This document shows positions 45,440 to 54,851 of a stretch of DNA of 64,000 nt, piece by piece. The notes beneath the pieces are model-generated. The model did not search any database. It saw only the letters and a program-made list of their open reading frames with translations, and was not told the DNA's origin. The DNA is from a bacterium (GTDB taxonomy: Bacteria; Zhuqueibacterota; QNDG01; DSAB01). The stretch spans positions 16,466-80,465 of the forward strand of contig JAFGDT010000071.1 of the NCBI GenBank assembly GCA_016931965.1. Direction: 5' to 3'. The translations under genes and the position numbers were made by a program. Within the stretch, counting starts at the first letter, position 1; each line of letters begins with the position of its first letter.

Positions 45440-46063
45440 TTAATTTATGATGTCAAGAAATTTACTTTTACTCAAACTTTCTGATGTTATGATCCGACTT
45501 TCACATTCATCAAGCAATTGTATGCCCACGGCAGAATAGGCTTGGTAAATCAATTTACTGCACCATAGACGATTCTTTTCAATATTTAAATACGATTTTT
45601 TCAGACCGAATAATTTTCTCGGTATATTCACGACCAGTCCCATTATGTCCATTTTCATATCTTTGAATTTTAACGATTCATTAACAATTCGATTTCTTTG
45701 ATTTGTGTTTAAATATCTTGCTCTATAAATGGAATATCTATTTCTCTTATAGATTTTTTTAGGGACTTTGTGGATCGTCACACCATCTTTGGTTGTGGTA
45801 TGGATGATTTTACCATTACCGATGTATAACATACTGTGTACATACTTGGAATGTAACAATGTCCTATACAATAATGCGATCGGTGATAAGCTGAACAGAC
45901 CCGGTTTCACTAAGATGATATCTGCTTTCCTTAATTTCAGTATGATGGTTTGGCGCTTGATTTTCCAACCCAGGGAATATATATGAGACAACAATCTCAT
46001 TTTCATTTTGTTTAGGATATCAATATGTTTTTTGCGTTTTCTTTTTATGAGGAATTTAACCAT
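45440..46063 (-). CDS. Permuted NlpC/P60 (YiiX/YebB-like) cysteine hydrolase
   Basis: 207 residues. The YiiX-type order is seen: DIILVKPG, then SKYVHSMLYIGNGKIIHTTTKDGV (with the His), and late LWCSKLIYQAY with the catalytic Cys. In this fold the residues are permuted relative to papain. Members cut peptides, lipids or amide bonds. A very basic N-terminus (KRKRKK) and no signal peptide. Alone on the minus strand. Confidence 0.75.
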   Translation of the reverse strand: MVKFLIKRKRKKHIDILNKMKMRLLSHIYSLGWKIKRQTIILKLRKADIILVKPGLFSLSPIALLYRTLLHSKYVHSMLYIGNGKIIHTTTKDGVTIHKVPKKIYKRNRYSIYRARYLNTNQRNRIVNESLKFKDMKMDIMGLVVNIPRKLFGLKKSYLNIEKNRLWCSKLIYQAYSAVGIQLLDECESRIITSESLSKSKFLDIIN

Positions 46064-46218
46064 TTCGTTAAATCAATACCATTACATCAAAGTGCGCAGT
46101 GTTTATGCGGTTATTTTTAATCCATGTTAGAAGATAAGGTCATATATGATCATGATATATATTCAATTTTTTCGATCTACGCTTGCCATCCGGTTCAATG
46201 TTCAAGTCTGTTATCATG

Positions 46219-46761
46219 TTAATCCAAGTTTATATTGTCATGGAAGGCTAAATTCTTGATTATTGATTTTAAAGCTTTTGCTTTCTTATCGGAAGTATCT
46301 ACATTTTCAAGAATAAGTTTTTCTTTTGCCTCTTTGATCGCTTCATTAATCTGGTCAATTGGCATCCTTGTACAAGTTTTGCAAAAAAAGCTCATTGACC
46401 GGCCTTCATTGTAATTCTGAAGTAATGATTCCAATAATGCCTGCCTTTTCTTTTGTTCCTTTAACCAACTCTCTAGACCTGTCCCTTTTATTTGATGTAA
46501 ATTATCGGCAACCGGAATCCAATCCATCACTTTTCTCCTCTGAAAGATTGCACAATTGAATATTTTACTGCATTCGGCGCAGGTCTTAAATCCGTGTTTC
46601 TTGACACAACAATTCCAGATGCTGCACCAGGAATGCTGTTCACCCAATCGGCAACCAATACACCTGCTTGGTGCCTTTGACTGATATTTGTTGCATAATC
46701 CGCAGTATAATCCGCAACATCCGATAAGATTCTGTGCTTCGTTATGTTTTATTTTTCTCAT
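46219..46761 (-). CDS. DUF3795 cysteine-rich protein
   Basis: 180 residues with many Cys: LIGCCGLYCGLCNKY at the N-terminus, RCIGCRLGEQHSWCSIWNCCVKKHG, FKTCAECSKIFNCAIF and a later FFCKTCTRMP. This layout is that of DUF3795, probably a zinc- or iron-sulfur-binding domain. The C-terminal helical region (KEAKEKLILENVDTSDKK) is an added part. Function unknown. Confidence 0.85.
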   Translation of the reverse strand: MRKIKHNEAQNLIGCCGLYCGLCNKYQSKAPSRCIGCRLGEQHSWCSIWNCCVKKHGFKTCAECSKIFNCAIFQRRKVMDWIPVADNLHQIKGTGLESWLKEQKKRQALLESLLQNYNEGRSMSFFCKTCTRMPIDQINEAIKEAKEKLILENVDTSDKKAKALKSIIKNLAFHDNINLD

Positions 46762-46974
46762 GATTGTTCATTCGTTATTTTGGTTGACCGCCATTAATTA
46801 AACTGCAGGGTTTTTTCATCGAACAATTTGGCATTGTAATATTATTGTTGGAATGACCAATAGACAGAATTTTTTTTGACGTGTTTGATAATTCATCTTT
46901 GATTATTCTAAAGGGGCAAAGCTCTATTTTTTACCCTGAGGGGCACAAACCCTTGATGATCTTTAGAATGTTTT

Positions 46975-47298
46975 CTATTTATATTTTCTCGATTCTATTG
47001 TTTCATAGTGTGCAGAAACCTTATCCCAACGTTTTAACAGCAACTGTGCTGAATCGGGCACATAACAGCGTTCATAGTCTTCTCCCTGAAAATCAATAAC
47101 GTTTTGCAGAATATCGAAGGTCATGATCGTAATAAATTCAACTTCATCTGATAAGTCTCGTCTCATCAATTCAATACTCTGATACCCGGATATATTTTTT
47201 TTCTCTATGCCAGGAAATACTTCATTATGAAGAAGATTTTGGTATTTTTCAGCGTTTTCTGGAGTTGTCCAACCATGCCAAATTCTTTTTATTGCCAA
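46975..47298 (-). CDS. Antibiotic-biosynthesis-monooxygenase-like protein
   Basis: About 107 residues of the ABM/dimeric alpha-beta barrel type: IKRIWHGWTTPENAEKYQNL, PGIEKKNISGYQS and a C-terminal DKVSAHYE. Start at TTG 47298 is chosen because GAGGAGG lies 5 bases before it and because the family starts near IKRIWHGWTT; an ATG at 47328 has no site. Members are small mono-oxygenases or haem-degrading-like proteins; this one's job is unknown. Confidence 0.75.
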   Translation of the reverse strand: MAIKRIWHGWTTPENAEKYQNLLHNEVFPGIEKKNISGYQSIELMRRDLSDEVEFITIMTFDILQNVIDFQGEDYERCYVPDSAQLLLKRWDKVSAHYETIESRKYK

Positions 47299-47443
47299 AA
47301 CGACCTCCTCTGCATCAGCTGGATGCATTTGTTGAACTAAGCCCCGCCCTTTGGTCGAGGCAGATTTATAAATAAAGCTTGCATTATTGACTGCGTCATC
47401 ATAGACTTATCATGATCTAAATAACATTTTAAAAATGAGGTCT

Positions 47444-47629
47444 ATGATGACTAAATTATTTACACGTTTTTCTGAAGATTTACAGCTCAAAGGATTGTCA
47501 CAAAAGACAAGCACCATGTTAACCATAGTCGCAAAACAACTTATAAAGCATTATCAAAAATCGCCAGAAGAAATTTCTAACGAAGAACGGCGTCAGTATT
47601 TTCTCTACAAAAAGAATGTTCGTCAATGA
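47444..47629 (+). pseudogene. Site-specific integrase, N-terminal fragment (IS91-type element)
   Basis: From ATG 47444: TKLFTRFSEDLQLKGLSQKT and SPEEISNEERRQYFLYKKNV match the SAM-like N-terminal domain of tyrosine recombinases that accompany IS91-like transposases. It stops after about 61 codons; the catalytic domain is missing. Confidence 0.7.
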
Positions 47630-47658
47630 AAGTATGCAAAGTTCGCTTTTCTTGTTCA

Positions 47659-47922
47659 AATCAAACCTTTATCCCGACTGATCCGAGGAAAATTCAAGGA
47701 GATGATCAAAAAGACAGATATTGATTATCATATTCCAAAATCTGTCTGGAAGCATGACCTGTGCGTTCAATGTATTTGAGTTTTTGAGACGTTATCTGCA
47801 GCATGTCCTGCTTAAAGGCTTTGTGAATGTCAGATACTTTGGCTTTCTGGCTACAAAGAAACGTGGGCAACTTCAATATATCAAAGAACGGATCGGAATG
47901 CGGCTATCTGGTAAGAGGCTGT
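47659..47922 (+). pseudogene. IS91-family (Y1) transposase, C-terminal fragments
   Basis: Right after the integrase piece: IKPLSRLIRGKFKEM...PKSVWKHDLCVQC, then in another frame FEFLRRYLQHVLLKGFVNVRYFGFLATKKR. These are consecutive motifs of IS91 transposases, but the N-terminal zinc finger and the catalytic Tyr region are gone and a deletion with frameshift separates the two pieces. With 47444-47629 this is the corpse of one element. Confidence 0.7.
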
Positions 47923-48081
47923 CTTATCCGGTTAAACCGAAAAAATCCAATTTAAAAAATGCAAAATCCACATGGCACCAGCCACACCGCCTTTTCGGCT
48001 TAGTCCATCCACACGTTGCAAGCGGAACTACTCTGTTACTCAGTTCCGTTGCAACTCTGTACCGTTAGTTACGATCAAATT

Positions 48082-48672
48082 TTACATTTTTACATCTGCT
48101 TCATTGAAAGCATCAACCAGTAATTCAGAAACGCCCAGCTTTTCAGCCCAGCTTTTTAAATAATCTTTATTTAAAGAATCCTCTTGCACTTTTATTACGC
48201 CAATGATATCAAGCCATTGTCGTTCAGAGACCCGTTTTCCCATTTCATACCATTTTAATTTATTTAATATGATATCTTCTGGTGATGAAAAATAAAATTC
48301 TGAAGTTTTATCGCCTTCAATCAATGTATCTTTTAATTTACGTTTATTAACACTTTCATTGTATCTGTCTTTTTGGGGTATAAAAACATCAATTTTCATG
48401 GCAGTTTCTAAATGAATCAGATTAAATGATGATGAACGGTGGATGGCTTCTTTTATCATATTTTTATCAATATAAAAGTCTCTTTCGAGTCGCTCCTTTA
48501 AGTGAGGTATATGAGTGGTTTGTACGTCAGCAATAATGTCAATATCCATGGTAGCGCGTGGTAAACCAAAAACCGAACTCGCGATCGAACCACCAATATA
48601 ATATGAAATAGACAGTTCATCCAATACTTTGATAAATCGTTTTAAAACCAGTAAGATATTAGCAGATTCCAT
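48082..48672 (-). CDS. Nucleotidyltransferase-like protein (AbiEii/DUF6036 type)
   Basis: 196 residues. YYIGGSIASSVFGLPRATMDIDIIA carries the GGS and DxD metal-binding motif of the nucleotidyltransferase fold; LHPEDIILNKLKWYE-like FYFSSPEDIILNKLKWYEMG and RQWLDIIGVI follow, as in AbiEii-type toxins and MNT-related proteins. It overlaps the gene before it by 14 bases, a usual set-up for toxin-antitoxin or phage-defence pairs. Actual activity unknown. Confidence 0.8.
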   Translation of the reverse strand: MESANILLVLKRFIKVLDELSISYYIGGSIASSVFGLPRATMDIDIIADVQTTHIPHLKERLERDFYIDKNMIKEAIHRSSSFNLIHLETAMKIDVFIPQKDRYNESVNKRKLKDTLIEGDKTSEFYFSSPEDIILNKLKWYEMGKRVSERQWLDIIGVIKVQEDSLNKDYLKSWAEKLGVSELLVDAFNEADVKM

Positions 48673-48925
48673 ATTTCTGTTTGTTTAAGTATTTTTTTAC
48701 ATGATCAGCCAATTCTTTACCATATTGATGAGTGATAAATAATAAATTGACTTGTTTATCATCAAGAAATCGGTTTTTTCTGGCTATGGCTCGTTTAGAA
48801 AGTTGGATTGTCGTTTGGGAAAGTGAGCATACATGAGCAAATTTTTTTGCTATACTTTGTTTTTTTAACAAAGCGATTTGTACTTTATCAATTTGTGGAT
48901 GGGTATCTGAAAATTGTGTTTTCAT
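48659..48925 (-). CDS. Partner protein of the nucleotidyltransferase
   Basis: 88 residues, basic, mostly helical: IAKKFAHVCSLSQTTIQLSKRAIARKN then LLFITHQYGKELADHVKKYL. I do not know a named family for it. Overlaps the nucleotidyltransferase gene by 14 bases and has its own start at 48925. By position it could be the antitoxin or the control partner. Confidence 0.65.
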   Translation of the reverse strand: MKTQFSDTHPQIDKVQIALLKKQSIAKKFAHVCSLSQTTIQLSKRAIARKNRFLDDKQVNLLFITHQYGKELADHVKKYLNKQKYGIC

Positions 48926-49150
48926 AATAGGTTAAAATACTTCATTAAATTAAAATATGAAATAATTTGATAATGTCAAGAGTTGTTAGCAATTTCATCA
49001 CGGAAACTCACTTTTCTTTAAACAGACAGTCCAATATTTTCCTGATTGGATCTTCTGAAAATAAAAATTTTGCTACCTTTTCGACAAGTTCAGGTCACAC
49101 TTGTAATGGGAAACTTATGGGCATATTCAGAAAGGTTTTCAAAAGCTTAT
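48926..49150. other. AT-rich spacer, no gene seen
   Basis: 225 bases between the nucleotidyltransferase module and the sugar-acid locus; no structure or promoter pair stood out. Open frames here are shadows or chance. Confidence 0.5.
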
Positions 49151-50017
49151 TTATTGATCAAATAGATATTTCTGAAGAATCCGTTTCCCTTCACGAATAC
49201 CATCCCGGCCGGCGGATTCGATGCCGTACCAGCCGCGGTACCCGGAATCCTGGCACAACCAGATCATCTTTGCAGAGGTTTCCTCATTTGGCTGGTTTCT
49301 GTAGGACATGCCCATGGCCCAGGGGAGTGTCTTTTTTAAGTAATTGTAGTTGTCAAATTGTTCAGACGGGCTGCGCCAATCGGGATAGGTGCCGAAATAG
49401 CGGTTGTTCACCTTTTTCATCAGGGCCACCATCCAATCTGCATCATTTGAGAAGCCGCCGTGGTTCTCAATGCAAATTCCCACATTGGCTGGAATCGCAT
49501 ATTCCAGCATTTGATGATAGGTGTCTGCAGCCCATTTCAAGGCTTCTTCCGGATCGGCATCAGCAGGTCCACGGCAGTTGGTCCGAATCGAGTGGCATCC
49601 CAGAAGGCTGGCCACATCGATCCATTTCCTGTGGTTGATGACGGTCTGTTTCCGCTCTTCGGCCGAAGGGGTGCAGGTTTCACCCTCGCTGTCGACCATA
49701 ATCAGAACCATCGTTACACCGTAATCTTCTGCATTCGTTTTGAGTCTTTGGCAGTATTCATAAGTCGGCGATTCGAAAAGCGTGTTGACGAATTCAATGC
49801 CGTTGATGTCGAAATCCTCACGGGCGATCCTGGGAAAATCGAGGGTTGTCCATTGTCCTTCATTGATTTCATCTACCAGCGCCCACTGGGCAATGGAGAT
49901 ATCGTTCGTCACCATTCCCGGTGTGGCCGTTGACAGACCGGGTCTATTCAGTCGCACCGCACAGATGCCAAGGCCGGCCGACAGGGTTGTTTTAATAAAA
50001 TCCCTTCTTGTTTTCAT
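49151..50017 (-). CDS. Exported sugar phosphate isomerase/epimerase-like TIM barrel
   Basis: 288 residues of the xylose-isomerase-like TIM-barrel family. It starts with a Tat signal (KTRRDFIKTTLSAGLG), so it acts outside the inner membrane. Metal-site pieces: IENHGG, GTYPDWRSP and near-C-terminal WYGIES. Many such proteins are encoded beside polysaccharide loci and act on keto- or oxidised sugars. Last gene of the run that begins at uxaC. Substrate unknown. Confidence 0.85.
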   Translation of the reverse strand: MKTRRDFIKTTLSAGLGICAVRLNRPGLSTATPGMVTNDISIAQWALVDEINEGQWTTLDFPRIAREDFDINGIEFVNTLFESPTYEYCQRLKTNAEDYGVTMVLIMVDSEGETCTPSAEERKQTVINHRKWIDVASLLGCHSIRTNCRGPADADPEEALKWAADTYHQMLEYAIPANVGICIENHGGFSNDADWMVALMKKVNNRYFGTYPDWRSPSEQFDNYNYLKKTLPWAMGMSYRNQPNEETSAKMIWLCQDSGYRGWYGIESAGRDGIREGKRILQKYLFDQ

Positions 50018-50054
50018 TTTGTGCCCCTTTCATGAAAAAGGATACAGTGTTCCT

Positions 50055-52424
50055 TTAAAAAAATTTTTCCAGGCCATATTTTTCCCCCTTTTGTGTCTCT
50101 AACGTGATCATTTTATCCTTATATCGCACAATGCATTGACCCCCGGAACCGGAATGAAAAACGGCTTTTTTCAGTTTTCCCTCTTCCCAAAATATATCCA
50201 ATGTAAAATTCCCGCGTGCACATATTCCCTTTACGTATCCCTCCTGCCATGCAACCGGTAAGGCCGGTAAAAGATGGATGACGCCATTGTGGCTTTGCAG
50301 TAACATTTCTGCAATACCCGCTGTACACCCAAAATTACCATCGATTTGGAATGGAGGATGCGTATCAAACAGGTTCATTAAAGTGGATTTTTGCAAAAGC
50401 TGAAGCAGATGATGATAGGCATGCTCTCCATCCAGCAAGCGTGCATAAAAATTGACAATCCAGGCCCGGCTCCACCCGGTGTGGCCGCCTCCATGAGCAA
50501 GACGGCGCTCAATCGTTTTCTTCGCCGCCTCAAACATTTCAGGCGTTTCTGGGGTAATCTGGGTTCCAGGGTGTAAGCCAAATAAATGCGATATATGGCG
50601 GTGACCAGGTTCTGCTTCTGTATAATCTTCAATCCATTCCTGAATCGTTCCGTCACTTCCAATCTGTATCATCGGAAGTCGCTCCAGGGTTGTTTGCATT
50701 GTGTTCACAAATTCGGGTTCATCATGAAGAATCCTTGCGGCGGCAATACAGGCGTTTAGAAGTTCTTTTGTAATTTGTATATCTACCGTCGCTGCATAGG
50801 TCATTTGATAGGGTTGACCATTGCTTGGCAGGATGTAACTGTTTTCAGGAGACATCGAAGGAGCTGTCACCAGTCTGCCCTCGTCGTCCTCTATAAGAAA
50901 ATCCAGAATAAATTGGACTGCACCCTTGATGAGGGGATAAGTTTTGAGTTTGAGGTATGCTGTGTCCTGTGTAAACTCAAACTGTCTCCAGAAGGTCAAT
51001 CCCATCCACGCACCTGCCAGTGGAGAGGTTCCCCATTGAATACCGTCCATCAGGCCGGTTCTGCCAAATGGATCGGTTAGATGGTGCATATTCCAACCCC
51101 TGGCGCCGTACATTTCACGTGCTGTACGGCTTCCCGGTTCTGTGAGCCGGATAAAAAATTCTGTAAGCGGTTCAACCGTTTCCGATAGATTGCAGACCTG
51201 GGCGGGCCAATAGTTCATCTGAAGATTGATGTTGACATGGAAATCCGAATTCCAGGGAGCATTAAGATGCGGATTCCATATTCCTTGAAGATTGGCCGGC
51301 AGGACACCGGGGAACCGCGAACTGTTCATGAGCAGATAACGACCATATTGAAAATAGAGTGCAATGAGTTCGGGATCTTCCTCACCATCAATGACCTTCT
51401 GAAGCCTGATGTCCGTCGGTAAATTCCTATTTATGCTCTGTCCCAGAAAAATAGCCGTGCGGTTGAATAAAGCACGGTGGTCCTGGATATGTGTCTCTTT
51501 TATTTGTTTGGTTGTTTTATTCTGAAGCTTTTCTAATATTGCTTCACATCTTGTCTCGGGGATTATTTCTCGATTGAAATGAAGCTTTTCTAAATCATAA
51601 TCTGTTGATGCGGTTAAAAACAGCGTCAGCACATCTGCTTTATGGATCGTTATTCGGTCCCTTTCTGGAACAATGTGTCCCCCTTCAGGTCTCAGATTCA
51701 ATTGACAGGCAAATTTCATATGATGTCCCCCCGGGCCGCGCAAAGAATCTTCCTCGTCGACAATTTGTCCGGTCATCAACATCGTATGTAAACCGATGAT
51801 TTTTGTTTCAGCATCTTTTTCTCGAATCAGTCGAATGGTCACATTTAAACAGCCTTTTTTGGAAGCAGCGAGACGTACAACCATGACATTATCCGGTGCG
51901 GATATAAATATCTCGCGGGTAAATTGAATACTTCGTATCGTGTATGTAATGCGGATGATTCCGGATTCAAGATCCAGCTCTCGGCGGTAGTCCTGGATTT
52001 CTTCAGCATGTGAGAATTCGAGAAACAAATCTCCGAGGGTCTGGTAAGAACGAATCCTTGGAGGAGTTCCAAGTAGATAATGCTCTCCAAGCTGAACGGC
52101 TTTTTCGATATCTCCATCAAGAAGAAGTTGCTGGATTTCGTGAAGATGAGCCTTTGCACCAGGATTATTATTATCAATGGGTTGTCCTGCCCACAGACTC
52201 TCTTCATTCAGTTGAAGACGCTCGGAATCCGTCTTGCCAAAAACCATTGCCCCCATTCTGCCATTGCCTACAGGCAACGCTTCCGTCCATTCTTCTGCGG
52301 GATGATCATACCACAAACGGTTTAAATGATTTTTGGTTCTTGTATGCCATACGAAAAATACGGCAATAATCGATAGAAAAGTCAATATGGATATACCTAA
52401 AAAATAATGGATCAATTTTTTCAT
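50055..52424 (-). CDS. Glycoside hydrolase family 95 (alpha-L-fucosidase/galactosidase type)
   Basis: 789 residues from ATG 52424, or 798 from ATG 52451, which has AAGGTG 4 bases upstream; the choice is open. N-terminal membrane anchor (LGISILTFLSIIAVFFVW), then the GH95 start LWYDHPAEEWTEALPVGNGRMGAMVFG, core region NLQGIWNPHLNAPWNSDFHVNINLQMNYWPA, and HGGGHTGWSRAWI. The family removes terminal alpha-L-fucose or alpha-L-galactose, e.g. from xyloglucan or pectin. It fits with the galacturonate genes upstream. Confidence 0.93.
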   Translation of the reverse strand: MKKLIHYFLGISILTFLSIIAVFFVWHTRTKNHLNRLWYDHPAEEWTEALPVGNGRMGAMVFGKTDSERLQLNEESLWAGQPIDNNNPGAKAHLHEIQQLLLDGDIEKAVQLGEHYLLGTPPRIRSYQTLGDLFLEFSHAEEIQDYRRELDLESGIIRITYTIRSIQFTREIFISAPDNVMVVRLAASKKGCLNVTIRLIREKDAETKIIGLHTMLMTGQIVDEEDSLRGPGGHHMKFACQLNLRPEGGHIVPERDRITIHKADVLTLFLTASTDYDLEKLHFNREIIPETRCEAILEKLQNKTTKQIKETHIQDHRALFNRTAIFLGQSINRNLPTDIRLQKVIDGEEDPELIALYFQYGRYLLMNSSRFPGVLPANLQGIWNPHLNAPWNSDFHVNINLQMNYWPAQVCNLSETVEPLTEFFIRLTEPGSRTAREMYGARGWNMHHLTDPFGRTGLMDGIQWGTSPLAGAWMGLTFWRQFEFTQDTAYLKLKTYPLIKGAVQFILDFLIEDDEGRLVTAPSMSPENSYILPSNGQPYQMTYAATVDIQITKELLNACIAAARILHDEPEFVNTMQTTLERLPMIQIGSDGTIQEWIEDYTEAEPGHRHISHLFGLHPGTQITPETPEMFEAAKKTIERRLAHGGGHTGWSRAWIVNFYARLLDGEHAYHHLLQLLQKSTLMNLFDTHPPFQIDGNFGCTAGIAEMLLQSHNGVIHLLPALPVAWQEGYVKGICARGNFTLDIFWEEGKLKKAVFHSGSGGQCIVRYKDKMITLETQKGEKYGLEKFF

Positions 52425-52466
52425 CAGAAGAACCCAATTGCCATGTAACACCTTATTGTTTTTAGA

Positions 52467-52934
52467 CTATTGCTTATCAGGATAGATTTTTTCACATATG
52501 ATTTTCAACTGGTTTTCATCAATTTCATCAAGACTGTTTATTTCTGTCGAATCAATATCCAGAACCGCTTTTACTTTACCCTTTTTGTCTCTCGCTGGTA
52601 TGACGATCTCTGAGTTTGTTTCACCCGAACAGGCCATATGATAGGGTATTTGACGGACATCGTTTTCAATCTGTACCCGGTTTTTCCTCGCGCATTTGTC
52701 GCAGACGCCCTGATCAATCGGGATGGAGAGACAGCCATGCTTTCCCTGATAGGGGCCCACTTTCAATATTTTTTCATCGACCAATCGATAAAAACCCACC
52801 CAGTTGAAATGTTCAAATGCATGGTACAACTCGCATGCGATTGTGGACATCACTGAAATCACATCATCTTCGTCCTTGATTAAAAGTTCAATGGTCTCCA
52901 AAACGGTTTTATATTTTTCTTCCTTTTTCATCAT
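52467..52934 (-). CDS. GAF-domain protein, free methionine-(R)-sulfoxide reductase-like
   Basis: 155 residues. NWVGFYRLVDEKILKVGPYQGKHGC, GVCDKCARKNR and HMACSGETNSEIVIPA reproduce the fRMsr/YebR pattern with three cysteines at the active-site positions. fRMsr reduces free methionine-(R)-sulfoxide using thioredoxin. Position amid sugar genes seems incidental. Start at ATG 52934, with a second ATG next to it. Confidence 0.85.
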   Translation of the reverse strand: MMKKEEKYKTVLETIELLIKDEDDVISVMSTIACELYHAFEHFNWVGFYRLVDEKILKVGPYQGKHGCLSIPIDQGVCDKCARKNRVQIENDVRQIPYHMACSGETNSEIVIPARDKKGKVKAVLDIDSTEINSLDEIDENQLKIICEKIYPDKQ

Positions 52935-52959
52935 TGCATCAGAGCCATTGTGTTTTCAT

Positions 52960-53457
52960 TCATGATTGAATCCGATTTGCATATTGGGTCATTCTCTTAT
53001 AAAACAGAATCCATATGGTATAGGAAGCGAACAAAGGGATTAAATTGATCCATCGAATGGATCCCATAACAACCGTTACCAGAATAGAGATCCAATAAAA
53101 TATTCCCCAGATGCTTAAATCTTTGACTCCGGCAATTTCAGCATCTCTGGATGTTTGATAAAGGCCTTTGGCCAAACAGGAAAAACTGATAAAGCCCCAG
53201 TATATATCTAAAAACGGAATGAATAGAAAAACAACCGCTTTGAACGGCGTTGTCCTTGCATGCACGGAATAAACAGCTTTCCAGCATTGAAAATGCAGGT
53301 ATAAAGCAAACAACAGGGCAATGATATAAAACGGACTGGTCGTATTCAATATATTTTCATACCATCTGATATTGCGGGTGATCTCCAACGGGATAATGAG
53401 TGTTTGGAGAGCAAAAGCCGGTATCCAATGGATTCTTTTTATTTGTTTTTCAGCCAT
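52960..53457 (-). CDS. Four-helix membrane protein of unknown function
   Basis: 165 residues with about four membrane segments (WIPAFALQTLIIPL, SPFYIIALLFALYL, AVVFLFIPFLDIYWGF, IFYWISILVTVVMG). No family recognised with confidence. It lies between the LarA-type gene and the GAF gene, separated by 72 and 25 bases, in the same direction. Confidence 0.7.
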   Translation of the reverse strand: MAEKQIKRIHWIPAFALQTLIIPLEITRNIRWYENILNTTSPFYIIALLFALYLHFQCWKAVYSVHARTTPFKAVVFLFIPFLDIYWGFISFSCLAKGLYQTSRDAEIAGVKDLSIWGIFYWISILVTVVMGSIRWINLIPLFASYTIWILFYKRMTQYANRIQS

Positions 53458-53529
53458 CTGCTAATCCTTTCTTTGATATGCACTGCAGCGGGATTAGTGA
53501 GTTTTACAAATCAATCACTAAAACTGAAA

Positions 53530-54828
53530 TCACGAGACTATTTCAAAATTTTGGTGAAACGGGTCCTCTTTCAGGCGGTACAAGATTTCACCTGCCCGGG
53601 GGACAACCAGAATGCCTTCATCTTCCCGGTTTTGCCAGTCTTCTATGCGGATCGTGTTTGGATCAATATACCCGAGATTGATCTTTTTGCACACGGCTTC
53701 CGGAATTTGAGTGGCCAGATGCACGCGGATCCTGGGTCTTTCAATACCGTTTTCGTATGTGCCGATCCCCTTCACATGTGTCGCGTGGGCCATCACCATC
53801 CGCGGAATTCTGCTGAATCGATCCATCTGTTTGATAAAATAATCTCGCGTATGATAGCCGATCTGTTCAATGACCGCTCCATGCGTGATTGAGACTTGCC
53901 GAATGTGGGGTGCGTAAATGATAAGTTCTCCGCCGTCTGCAACGACTGGTTCCAGCTTGTACATGCATTTGCCCGCTGTCCAGATGTCGCTGTACATTTT
54001 GGGAGCACAGGAGAGAACGCGCTGATAGGGGCGATCCGTATGGATGATATGCAACTGTGCAGAAAGGTCGGCCGCTTTTGAGAAAGCTTCTTCAGGCGTT
54101 CCGAAAAAGAGACCGGCAAGACCCCCCTCTTTGACGACCAAGCTGATGCAGAGACGCTCAACGGGGATCATCGATGCGGCTTTGTCGATCATTTTCCGAA
54201 CGGGCGTCTCTTTGATTCCATTGATCACCGGGTTCGTTATCAGTGCGCCTAGCCAATGAGTCATATCGATGATCCCCGGTCCAGCGATTCCCGGGAAAAA
54301 ATATTTGTTGCCGCCTGAAAAACCGACAACCTCATGCGGATAAGTCGGTCCCAAAACAATCAGACGATCATAATCGAAAATGTTATTGTTGATCGTGATA
54401 TCGATTGGATCGTGCATTAATCCGTTGGAATACGCTTCCATCTCTTCTGCATCGATTTTCCCGATCACTTCGAGCTGATCGGGATGGTTCCACTCATGGT
54501 TGAAGAATTTTGTTTTGGCGTAGGTTGTTTTTCTCTGTTCAGCTGTTATCCCGATGTGTCTGTTGATTACCTCTTTATTCATCGGTGGATGGGTGCCGCA
54601 GGCGATGAGAAAATCGAGCCGTTTCACTTTTTCCGACAGGAGGGGATAGAGGATCCGAAACAGTGCGGCGATGGGAGCTGTTCGGGAGTCATCGGGTATG
54701 ATCAGGAGAATGCGTTTGTCGGTCAGGTTATATTTTGCGAATCCTTCCGATAAAAGATCTTGAATTTCTGAATCCGCTAACAGTTCCTTTGCGGAAGGTT
54801 TTTCAATGATCATACTGGATTCCCTCAA
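53530..54828 (-). CDS. LarA-type (lactate racemase domain, DUF2088) enzyme
   Basis: 432 residues. LarA hallmarks: LLIIPDDSRTAPIAALF (DDxTR-like), LIACGTHPPM, NHEW, GPTYPHEVVGFSGGNKYFFPG (with the Lys that binds the nickel-pincer cofactor) and IIDMTHWLG. LarA proteins racemise or epimerise alpha-hydroxy acids with that cofactor. Set after uxaC, uxaE and an SDR, it may act at C2 of an aldonate such as mannonate. The maturation proteins LarB, LarC and LarE are not in the window. ATG 54828 or 54813. Confidence 0.9.
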   Translation of the reverse strand: MRESSMIIEKPSAKELLADSEIQDLLSEGFAKYNLTDKRILLIIPDDSRTAPIAALFRILYPLLSEKVKRLDFLIACGTHPPMNKEVINRHIGITAEQRKTTYAKTKFFNHEWNHPDQLEVIGKIDAEEMEAYSNGLMHDPIDITINNNIFDYDRLIVLGPTYPHEVVGFSGGNKYFFPGIAGPGIIDMTHWLGALITNPVINGIKETPVRKMIDKAASMIPVERLCISLVVKEGGLAGLFFGTPEEAFSKAADLSAQLHIIHTDRPYQRVLSCAPKMYSDIWTAGKCMYKLEPVVADGGELIIYAPHIRQVSITHGAVIEQIGYHTRDYFIKQMDRFSRIPRMVMAHATHVKGIGTYENGIERPRIRVHLATQIPEAVCKKINLGYIDPNTIRIEDWQNREDEGILVVPRAGEILYRLKEDPFHQNFEIVS

Positions 54829-54851
54829 TCATTTAATGAAGGTATCATCTG

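Noticed and set aside
48967..49638. 223-codon plus-strand frame
   Set aside because: It runs antisense over the sugar isomerase gene and has low-complexity, Arg/Ser/Pro-rich product typical of an antisense shadow.
53404..53892. 162-codon plus-strand frame at the end of the LarA-type gene
   Set aside because: Spans the LarA-type gene tail and a gap; product shows no family sign and codon use is that of an antisense frame.
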